From Lachnospiraceae bacterium UBA3643 (GTDB taxonomy: Bacteria; Bacillota; Clostridia; Lachnospirales; Lachnospiraceae), in the NCBI GenBank assembly GCA_002373855.1, contig DFKO01000024.1:1-7949 (forward strand): DNA of 7,949 nucleotides, given 5' to 3'. The position numbers were made by a program, and so were the translations under genes. Under the pieces are notes generated by a model, which did not search any database, was not told the DNA's origin, and saw nothing but the letters and a program-made list of their open reading frames with translations. Shown here piece after piece: positions 1-5,264 of the stretch; positions within the stretch are counted from its first letter, which is position 1; each line of letters begins with the position of its first letter.

Positions 1-27
1 CTTTCTAATTTTATTTTAATAAAGATT

Positions 28-36
28 TGTTATAAT
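28..36 (+). promoter_or_regulatory. Extended -10 promoter of the PucR/CdaR-like regulator gene
   Basis: The sequence TGT-TATAAT is a perfect extended -10 element, with TG at 28-29 and TATAAT at 31-36. No good -35 box is visible in the few upstream bases, as is common for extended -10 promoters. Transcription would be expected to start about 7 bases after the hexamer, at or next to the A of the ATG at 43. There is no Shine-Dalgarno sequence between the two, so the mRNA is predicted to be leaderless or nearly so. Confidence 0.65.
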
Positions 37-42
37 ATTTTT

Positions 43-1128
43 ATGTACTCGGTAAAGGTTATTAAAAATATATTTGAAGATCTTAAACGCATTACGAAGG
101 CAGATTATGCTCTTTACGGCCAGGATGGAACACTCCTTTACGGAACGTTTAAAAGTCAGCCCGTAAAACAGGAAACGATCGGCGGATTTATATCATCCGG
201 AGCGGACAGTCAGACTCTGGAGGGCTTTTATTTTTTTCGCGTAAAGAGTGAAAAAGCCGATAACATGATACTTGTTGTAAATGGATACGGTGGGGACGGA
301 TATATGTTTGGCCGTATCGCCCTCAGTGAATTGGCATGTCTTCTTGGTATGGGAGATGATGCGTCAGATCTCGACGATCTCTATCGGGGCATTATTTTTG
401 ACAGAATGCTGCCCGGGGATATTGAGAGGGAAGCCGGGAGATTAAAGGTTCCCGCAGGATTGCAGAGGTGTGTATACTGCATAAAGACTGATGGAGATGT
501 CCTTTTATCTGCCGGAGAGATGATACGAAATATGTATTCCGATTCCAAGGATGATTACCTGTTTACGGATAATGAGAATACAATTGTGCTCATAAAGGCC
601 ATAAAGAATGATGATCCGTCGGATATAGCCGGCGAAATCCTGAGTATGATAAATACCGAGCTCATGGTCACAGCCAGAGTATCGTACGGAAAAACAAGGA
701 CGGGATTATCCGACATCAGGGAGAGTTATCTCGAGGCTGATATGGCCATGGAGATAGGCGATATATTCTTTGAGGAAATGCAGATTGTTTCCTATCAGTC
801 ACTCGGGCTTGGCCGTATAATATATCAGCTGCCGATGAGCCTCTGTACTCTTTTTACCGAGGAAGTATTTGGTGAAAGCAGTGCCGAGGTTCTGACAGAA
901 TCCGAGATAAAGATTATTAATTCATTTTTTGATAACAGCTTAAGTATTGCAGGAGTAGTCCGGGATCTTGATATCAAGCGCAGTACTCTCGTACACAGGC
1001 TTGATGTCATAGAGAAAAAAGTCGGACTTGATATCAGAAAATTTGATGATGCCATGACACTGAAAGTAGCGCTTATGGTTACGAAATACATGGAATACAG
1101 AAAAAGAAAATCGGGAGAAATCTTATGA
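43..1128 (+). CDS. PucR/CdaR-like helix-turn-helix transcriptional regulator
   Basis: This 361-residue protein is most likely a DNA-binding transcription factor of the CdaR/PucR type. The C-terminal part, from about residue 284 to 356, has the pattern of the PucR C-terminal helix-turn-helix: a TESEIKIINSFFDN-type lead helix, then SIAGVVRDLDIKRSTLVHRL, then GLDIRKFDDAMTLKVALMV. The STLVHRL segment corresponds to the usual NTLVYRL recognition helix. The N-terminal 100 residues (ADYALYGQDGTLLYGTF) resemble a sensor region of the sugar-diacid-recognition/PAS kind. The middle, about 120-265, looks like the degenerate GGDEF-like domain found in this family. The ligand cannot be read from the sequence. 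The start at 43 is the first in-frame ATG and gives an N-terminus like that of relatives; no ribosome binding site precedes it. The gene converges on the radical SAM gene and their ends overlap by 6 bp. Family assignment is fairly sure; target genes are unknown. Confidence 0.82.
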   Translation: MYSVKVIKNIFEDLKRITKADYALYGQDGTLLYGTFKSQPVKQETIGGFISSGADSQTLEGFYFFRVKSEKADNMILVVNGYGGDGYMFGRIALSELACLLGMGDDASDLDDLYRGIIFDRMLPGDIEREAGRLKVPAGLQRCVYCIKTDGDVLLSAGEMIRNMYSDSKDDYLFTDNENTIVLIKAIKNDDPSDIAGEILSMINTELMVTARVSYGKTRTGLSDIRESYLEADMAMEIGDIFFEEMQIVSYQSLGLGRIIYQLPMSLCTLFTEEVFGESSAEVLTESEIKIINSFFDNSLSIAGVVRDLDIKRSTLVHRLDVIEKKVGLDIRKFDDAMTLKVALMVTKYMEYRKRKSGEIL

Positions 1129-1833
1129 TATTCCCCGGAGACTTGCTGAAGGTATTTTGCTTTTGGCGATAGCGAGGAATCTTCCAAGCTCATCTTCGCT
1201 AAATGATGACAGAGTCAGATTATCATCATTTTGTTTTGAGATAATGATATCTCCGCTGTCTTTATACGATTGGAGGAAATATGCTTTTGCACCTTTGATT
1301 GTCTCGGCGATATCCTCCATATCCTCATATGTGTGAATGCCCTTTACCAGTGTGGTGCGGAATTCATACGGCAGGTTACTGTTTCTGATTATGTCGATGG
1401 ATTTAAGAATGTTGTCGGTATTCACATCCCATATACCGCAGGCTGTTCCGTAGTTTTCTATGGATGACTTGATATCCATCGCAATATAGTCGATGAGGTG
1501 TCCGTCGATTAGGGTGATCAGTGCTCCGGGCATCAGACCGTTTGTGTCGAGCTTTACCTTCAGACCGGCATTTTTTATCTGCATGATAAATTCCGGCAGG
1601 TCTTTATTCAGGGTTGGTTCGCCGCCTGTAATACATATTCCGTCATATATGTGACGGCGTCTGATGATATACAGGAGAGTCTCTTTCTCGGAGATTGTAT
1701 TTTCCGGATTCAGGACCAGAGATGCATTGTGACAAAAAGGGCATCGCATATTGCAGCCACCGGTAAATACTGTTGCAGCTACGTGTCCCGGATAGTCAAG
1801 TAAAGTTGTTTTTTGAAAACCGTTAATAACCAT
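1123..1833 (-). CDS. NrdG2-type radical SAM activating protein (anaerobic ribonucleotide reductase activase-like)
   Basis: This is a 236-residue radical SAM enzyme of the NrdG2 group, usually annotated as anaerobic ribonucleoside-triphosphate reductase activating protein. Known members are thought to use a [4Fe-4S] cluster and S-adenosylmethionine to install a glycyl radical on a partner enzyme in the cytoplasm. The N-terminus INGFQKTTLLDYPG is the family signature. The cluster motif CNMRCPFC has C27, C31 and C34, and the SAM-binding GGEPT motif lies at residues 70-74. The C-terminus ends in the typical SLRG segment. I chose the ATG at 1833 over an in-frame ATG 22 codons upstream because family members start just before the GF.KT..DYPG motif and the extra residues look like translated promoter DNA. 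No ribosome binding site precedes 1833, but TATAAT sits exactly 6 bases upstream. No NrdD or other glycyl radical enzyme lies in this window, so the true partner is not shown here. Confidence 0.85.
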   Translation of the reverse strand: MVINGFQKTTLLDYPGHVAATVFTGGCNMRCPFCHNASLVLNPENTISEKETLLYIIRRRHIYDGICITGGEPTLNKDLPEFIMQIKNAGLKVKLDTNGLMPGALITLIDGHLIDYIAMDIKSSIENYGTACGIWDVNTDNILKSIDIIRNSNLPYEFRTTLVKGIHTYEDMEDIAETIKGAKAYFLQSYKDSGDIIISKQNDDNLTLSSFSEDELGRFLAIAKSKIPSASLRGIS

Positions 1834-1839
1834 AAAATA

Positions 1840-1845
1840 ATTATA
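1840..1845 (-). promoter_or_regulatory. -10 element of the radical SAM gene, predicted leaderless
   Basis: Read on the minus strand, a perfect TATAAT is followed by six bases (TATTTT) and then the ATG at 1833. The spacing equals that seen at the first gene of the window (TATAAT, six bases, ATG). It would place the transcription start at the initiation codon. No convincing -35 box is seen. On the plus strand the overlapping bases 1842-1847 read TATAAC and could serve the divergent GH43-TadA gene, so the two promoters may share or compete for this site. Confidence 0.55.
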
Positions 1846-1873
1846 ACTCATTTTATTAGAAAAGGATTCTGAT

Positions 1874-3991
1874 ATGACAAAAGAAAAACAGATTTTCAAC
1901 CCGATTCTGCCTTTAAATGAATATATTCCCGATGCCGAGCCTCATATTTTCGGAGACAGAGTTTATATATATGGTTCTCATGATAAGGAGGGTGGATATA
2001 CTTTCTGCATGCTTGATTATGTGTCATATTCTGCACCTGTTGATGACCTGACTGACTGGAGATATGAAGGCATCATATACAGAAGGGAACAGGATCCCGA
2101 GTTTGCGACTCAGCCTTATATGTACGCCCCTGATGTGGTAAAAGGTAATGATGGCAGATATTATCTCTATTACTGCACATCGGGAGATTACGGTGAAGGC
2201 GGATATCAGGGTACCATCAAGGTGGCTGTATGCGATGAGCCTGCGGGTGAATATAAATATCTCGGTTATGTCAGAAATAAAGATGGCACACCGATGATGA
2301 AATATATCTGTTTTGATCCTGCTGTATTAAATGACGATGGTGTGATCAGGCTCTGCTACGGAACACAATATGATTTCGAGGAGCAGCCTGATTTTAAGGA
2401 TAACGAGTCATATATGCAGTCCATGATGACGATGTTTGGCAGATCAAAAGAAGAGATAGAGAGCTATGAAGATTCAATAATGGGCCCGGCTACAGTGACT
2501 TTATGTGATGATATGCTTACGGTTGCGGATGAGCCAAAGCATATTATCCCGTATAAGGTAAAGGGAACCCCGTTTGAGGAACATCCTTTCTTTGAGGCGG
2601 CATCTCTTCGAAAGTTTAATGATAAATATTATTTCATATATTCATCACTTAGAAATCATGAGCTCTGTTATGCGATTAGTGACAAGCCGGACAGGGATTT
2701 TGAGTTTGCGGGTACACTTGTATCAAACGGAGATATCGGCATAGACGGCCGTGATGAAAAAGACAGGCTCAACATGACAGGTACCACTCATGGCAGTGTG
2801 ATACTTATCGGAAATCAGTACTATGTTTTTTATCACAGACTGACCCATCGCTCTGATTATTCAAGACAGGTCTGCGCAGAGAAAATCTATATGGATAAGG
2901 ACGGTTTCTTCAGACAGGCGAGGATAACCAGCTGTGGACTGAATAAAGGCAGCCTTGCCGGTGAGGGGACTTACCCTGCTCCCATTGCCTGCGTTTTGAC
3001 TAACGGAAATATGCCTCACGGGAGCAACCGCATCTTTGAGACGGAATTTCCGGCTGTCATGCACTATAGCACAGAGCAGTTTATCGCAGGGATAGAGGAC
3101 GGTACCCTTATCGGATACAGGAGTTTTTCGTGCAGAGGACTTCGTAGTATAACGGTTAAAGCGAGATTTGAGAGTGACAAAAATAAAATTGTCTTTAAGG
3201 GCCCTATGCCTGAAAACGAGATATACAGAGGAAACTCAGGAGATAAAGAAGAGACCGGGTCTGAAAAAGCCGGGGACGGATACATTGAAATCCGGACATC
3301 CATGGATGAGAGCGACAAGCCGTGCGGTGTGATTATATTAAAGAGATTTTCCGGAGATGACGGAAAGATATGGAATGAATACACCGGTGATGTAAAGATA
3401 AAAGACGGAGTAAGGGATCTTTACATGACATATCACGGCAGCAGCAAGATTCAGTTTAAGGACTTTACTCTGATATGTGACGATCAGCCTGCTGCGGAGA
3501 TACCGGATGATGCTCCGAATAAGGAAGACAGACTTTATATGAAGAAAGCATTAAAGCTTGCGAAAAAGGCCGCAAAAAACGGTGAGGTTCCCATAGGATG
3601 CGTTATCGTTAAGGACGGAGAGATAATCGGCAAAGGATATAACAGGCGCAAGAAAGACAGGTGCACACTGTCTCATGCCGAGATCACGGCGATAAAAAAA
3701 GCATCAAAGAAATTAAATGACTGGCGCCTTGAGGACTGCACGATGTATGTAACTCTTGAACCGTGTCAGATGTGTGCCGGAGCCATTGTGCAGGCGAGAG
3801 TAAAGCGCGTTGTCATAGGCTGTGAAAGTCCAAAGTCCGGTTGCGGAGGCACACTCCTTAATATTCTTCAGAACAGGGATTTTAATCATCAGGTGATGGT
3901 GACAAAGGGAGTCCTTGCAAAAAAATGCAGCAGCATACTCACTGATTTCTTTATGCATATGCGGGAAGAAAAAGAGAATAATCAAAAATGA
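1874..3991 (+). CDS. tadA: GH43 glycosidase / CBM6-like / tRNA adenosine deaminase TadA fusion
   Basis: One 705-residue frame joins two unrelated enzymes. Residues 1-330 form a glycoside hydrolase family 43 five-bladed propeller (arabinofuranosidase/xylosidase class). It starts with FNPILP, and candidate catalytic residues are D20 (IPDAEPH), D148 (CFDPAV) and E241 (FFEAASL). Residues 375-535 look like a CBM6-type beta-sandwich ending in YMTYHGSSKIQFKDF. After an acidic, proline-containing linker (536-548), residues 549-705 are a complete TadA. That part has zinc ligand H601 and proton-shuttling E603 (HAE), C631 and C634 (PCQMC), and the family ending ILTDFFMHMR. TadA converts the wobble adenosine 34 of tRNA-Arg(ACG) to inosine in the cytoplasm. 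There is no signal peptide, so the glycosidase half should also be cytoplasmic. AAAGGA at 1861-1866 is a good ribosome binding site. An internal ATG at 3539 (M556), with AAGGA 13 bases upstream, might allow separate TadA synthesis but would cut the TadA N-terminus. TadA certainty is very high, GH43 high; substrate is unknown. Confidence 0.93.
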   Translation: MTKEKQIFNPILPLNEYIPDAEPHIFGDRVYIYGSHDKEGGYTFCMLDYVSYSAPVDDLTDWRYEGIIYRREQDPEFATQPYMYAPDVVKGNDGRYYLYYCTSGDYGEGGYQGTIKVAVCDEPAGEYKYLGYVRNKDGTPMMKYICFDPAVLNDDGVIRLCYGTQYDFEEQPDFKDNESYMQSMMTMFGRSKEEIESYEDSIMGPATVTLCDDMLTVADEPKHIIPYKVKGTPFEEHPFFEAASLRKFNDKYYFIYSSLRNHELCYAISDKPDRDFEFAGTLVSNGDIGIDGRDEKDRLNMTGTTHGSVILIGNQYYVFYHRLTHRSDYSRQVCAEKIYMDKDGFFRQARITSCGLNKGSLAGEGTYPAPIACVLTNGNMPHGSNRIFETEFPAVMHYSTEQFIAGIEDGTLIGYRSFSCRGLRSITVKARFESDKNKIVFKGPMPENEIYRGNSGDKEETGSEKAGDGYIEIRTSMDESDKPCGVIILKRFSGDDGKIWNEYTGDVKIKDGVRDLYMTYHGSSKIQFKDFTLICDDQPAAEIPDDAPNKEDRLYMKKALKLAKKAAKNGEVPIGCVIVKDGEIIGKGYNRRKKDRCTLSHAEITAIKKASKKLNDWRLEDCTMYVTLEPCQMCAGAIVQARVKRVVIGCESPKSGCGGTLLNILQNRDFNHQVMVTKGVLAKKCSSILTDFFMHMREEKENNQK

Positions 3992-3996
3992 AGCCG

Positions 3997-4028
3997 ATTA
4001 TGATATAACATGGATGTTATGTCGTAAT
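3997..4028 (+). repeat. 32-bp palindrome downstream of the GH43-TadA gene (possible terminator)
   Basis: Arms 3997-4011 and 4014-4028 match at 13 of 15 positions in DNA. The two mismatches become G-U pairs in RNA, so the transcript could form an almost unbroken hairpin. The core reads ATAACAT-GG-ATGTTAT. It begins 5 bases after the stop codon of the fusion gene and is followed only by a short T stretch, so it is a weak Rho-independent terminator at best. It could instead be a 3'-end stabilising structure or a protein-binding operator. Confidence 0.5.
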
Positions 4029-4044
4029 TTCGAGGGAATAGTGA

Positions 4045-4056
4045 GTCATGGATGAC
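4045..4056 (+). repeat. Short inverted repeat sharing the CATGGATG core
   Basis: GTCAT-GG-ATGAC is a perfect 5-bp inverted repeat around the same CATGGATG octamer that lies at the centre of the 3997-4028 palindrome, 38 bases upstream. It overlaps the predicted -35 region of the next gene. That position would suit an operator, but this is inference from symmetry only. Confidence 0.35.
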
Positions 4057-4081
4057 GAACGCCGAGAAATTATGATATAAT
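4052..4081 (+). promoter_or_regulatory. Extended -10 promoter of the membrane protein gene
   Basis: TG-A-TATAAT at 4073-4081 is a perfect extended -10 element. A partial -35 box, ATGACG at 4052-4057, lies 18 bases upstream of the hexamer. The predicted start is near 4088, giving a leader of about 24 bases with AGGGGAG at 4099-4105 as ribosome binding site. The 12-mer TATGATATAATC here is repeated exactly at 5197-5208. Confidence 0.7.
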
Positions 4082-4111
4082 CATAAGAGCACAAAATCAG
4101 GGGAGACACGA

Positions 4112-4969
4112 ATGAGTGCAATAATACCCATTATTGTATTATTTTTAATAATTAAAAATGTAAAACTTGATAATCTTAAGAGTACGCTTTTTAAGCTTGT
4201 GGGGGTGCTGCTTGGTATCAGTATCCTTGGAGGTCTTATTTTCACACCTTTTGGTGCCCTCGGACTCATCGGACTCGTATATTATTTTAAATACACGAAA
4301 TCAATGAAAGAGAAGGAAAAGAAAAACGAGGAGCTCTATGGCTGGAATGCGGAGATGTGGGATAACCTGAATAAAAACAGGGATACATACGCAAATTATA
4401 AAGTAGAGAAAACCACCAAGGAAAATACAACAGGCACAACTCTACCTAAGAAAGCAAATCTGCGCAGAAAGATATGTGAGGCGTTTAATGTAAAATACAA
4501 ACTGGATCTCACCGACGAGCAGATAACGAGTATAATCAATTCATCATATATGTCAGAGATATGGCTGTCAGAACTTGAGGCGATGAACCATCAGTACGAC
4601 AGTGTATATCAGTGGTTTAACGGATCGACCAACTGGCTCAGAGTATATCTCTATGTTTTTCATGTACAGCAGGTTACATCAGATATCAGAGCCCAGGAGA
4701 GTATTGCAATGTATGCTTTTCAGGAAGTATTTGAATATGCCGACAGTATAAACGGTACGATTGCTGACAAGATAGAAAAGGTAAACAGCAAGTTTTTAAC
4801 ATCTTTTGATGATATTAGCTTTATGATTGCATACAGATTCCTTGAAGATAAGGGACTCAAGCACAAGCTTGGAGAGATCGATGTCATCAGAAACGACAGC
4901 GAGATAGACAAGCTCCTTGAGAAATACAAGGATGAAGAGGGTAAGAACACTACCTTTCCCGGAAGATAA
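4112..4969 (+). CDS. Hypothetical membrane-anchored protein
   Basis: I do not recognise the family of this 285-residue protein. Its N-terminus has a short hydrophobic stretch at residues 3-14, a basic/polar loop at 15-28, and a long hydrophobic segment at 29-58 rich in glycine and isoleucine (one long or two short membrane passes). A lysine-rich stretch follows (60-72), so the rest is probably cytoplasmic by the positive-inside rule. The remaining 210 residues are charged and probably mostly helical, with aromatic-rich parts such as YQWFNGSTNWLRVYLYVF near residue 170. The C-terminus (LLEKYKDEEGKN) may be coiled. No cysteine cluster, nucleotide-binding motif or catalytic signature was seen. 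The ATG at 4112 follows AGGGGAG with good spacing, and the gene has its own promoter. It lies between tadA and the SRP RNA gene, which suggests at most a positional link to protein export; no function is proposed. Confidence 0.75.
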   Translation: MSAIIPIIVLFLIIKNVKLDNLKSTLFKLVGVLLGISILGGLIFTPFGALGLIGLVYYFKYTKSMKEKEKKNEELYGWNAEMWDNLNKNRDTYANYKVEKTTKENTTGTTLPKKANLRRKICEAFNVKYKLDLTDEQITSIINSSYMSEIWLSELEAMNHQYDSVYQWFNGSTNWLRVYLYVFHVQQVTSDIRAQESIAMYAFQEVFEYADSINGTIADKIEKVNSKFLTSFDDISFMIAYRFLEDKGLKHKLGEIDVIRNDSEIDKLLEKYKDEEGKNTTFPGR

Positions 4970-4981
4970 TAATCAAGGCAC

Positions 4982-5010
4982 TTGATATATTTCCGTAAAA
5001 CCTATATACT
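4982..5010 (+). promoter_or_regulatory. Promoter of the SRP RNA gene
   Basis: TTGATA at 4982-4987 and TATACT at 5005-5010 are separated by exactly 17 bases, a strong sigma-A promoter of the kind expected for a highly expressed structural RNA. The predicted start, at about 5016-5018, coincides with the 5' strand of the terminal RNA stem. Confidence 0.8.
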
Positions 5011-5015
5011 CTTAT

Positions 5016-5182
5016 AGTCGGCATGGCTGCCCGTAATAAGTGACGTTTATCCCCGGGTCTTGCGCAATGTGTGCCACCGAACCGTGTCAGGACGGGAACG
5101 TAGCAGCACTAAGGAGGAATACGCATGTGACGCGAGGGTGCCTGGGAGTAGTTAACTGTTACGGTAACGCATGTCGATTTTG
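5016..5182 (+). ncRNA. ffs: Signal recognition particle RNA (4.5S/scRNA), compact form
   Basis: This is the RNA scaffold of the signal recognition particle, which binds Ffh and targets membrane and secreted proteins to FtsY and SecYEG. The Ffh-binding apical part of helix 8 is clear at about 5084-5110: GTGTCAGG, then ACG-GGAA-CGT (stem and GNRA tetraloop), then AGCAGCAC. This is followed by the usual TAAG of the asymmetric loop. Lower helices pair CCCGGGT (5054-5060) with GCCTGGG and ATGTGT with ACGCAT. The ends close with an 8-bp stem, 5018-5025 with 5170-5177, followed by a T tract. The 5' Alu-type helices of the B. subtilis RNA have no counterpart between the promoter and helix 5, so the RNA is about 165-170 bases. 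That is longer than E. coli 4.5S (114) and shorter than the roughly 270-base Bacillus form. Exact ends are inferred from promoter and terminator. Confidence 0.93.
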
Positions 5183-5189
5183 TTTTTTT
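5170..5189 (+). terminator. Probable SRP RNA terminator
   Basis: The 3' strand of the closing stem (CATGTCGA, 5170-5177) runs directly into TTTTGTTTTTTT at 5178-5189. A small local hairpin, GTTAC-G-GTAAC, lies just upstream at 5158-5168. The arrangement fits intrinsic termination in which the mature RNA's terminal helix, or this local hairpin, precedes the U tract. Confidence 0.6.
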
Positions 5190-5207
5190 AAAATAATATG
5201 ATATAAT
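5180..5207 (+). promoter_or_regulatory. Promoter of the DUF3048 lipoprotein gene
   Basis: TTGTTT at 5180-5185 and TATAAT at 5202-5207 are 16 bases apart, with an extended TG at 5199-5200. The -35 box lies inside the T tract that ends the SRP RNA. The predicted start is near 5214, at the foot of the hairpin 5211-5230. Confidence 0.7.
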
Positions 5208-5210
5208 CGA

Positions 5211-5230
5211 AACGAGGTTTGCACCTCGTT
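5211..5230 (+). terminator. Perfect hairpin with T-rich tail at the 5' end of the lipoprotein mRNA
   Basis: AACGAGGT and ACCTCGTT form a perfect 8-bp stem around a TTGC loop, followed by ATTTTTGT. By form it is a short intrinsic terminator, which could catch readthrough from the SRP RNA gene. Because the promoter at 5180-5207 fires just before or within it, only part of the stem may be in that mRNA, where it might instead act as a 5' stabiliser. The role is undecided. Confidence 0.5.
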
Positions 5231-5264
5231 ATTTTTGTGCGTTTAAATACAGAGGATTTTATTT

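Noticed and set aside
825..1193. Minus-strand open frame of 122 codons across the end of the regulator gene
   Set aside because: It is antisense to the helix-turn-helix region and its composition (serine- and leucine-rich) is typical of a shadow frame.
1834..1899. N-terminal extension of the radical SAM protein from the ATG at 1899
   Set aside because: The extension overlaps the divergent GH43-TadA start and its promoter region, has no ribosome binding site, and family members begin near the GF.KT..DYPG motif.
3064..3384. Minus-strand open frame of 106 codons inside the CBM6-like part
   Set aside because: It is antisense to a well-supported coding region, with no recognisable domain or ribosome binding site.
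3470..3545. Sequencing error creating an artificial GH43-TadA fusion
   Set aside because: It cannot be excluded without reads, but both domains are intact, the linker is short and hydrophilic, and no suitable TadA start codon exists at the expected position, so a true fusion is the simpler reading.
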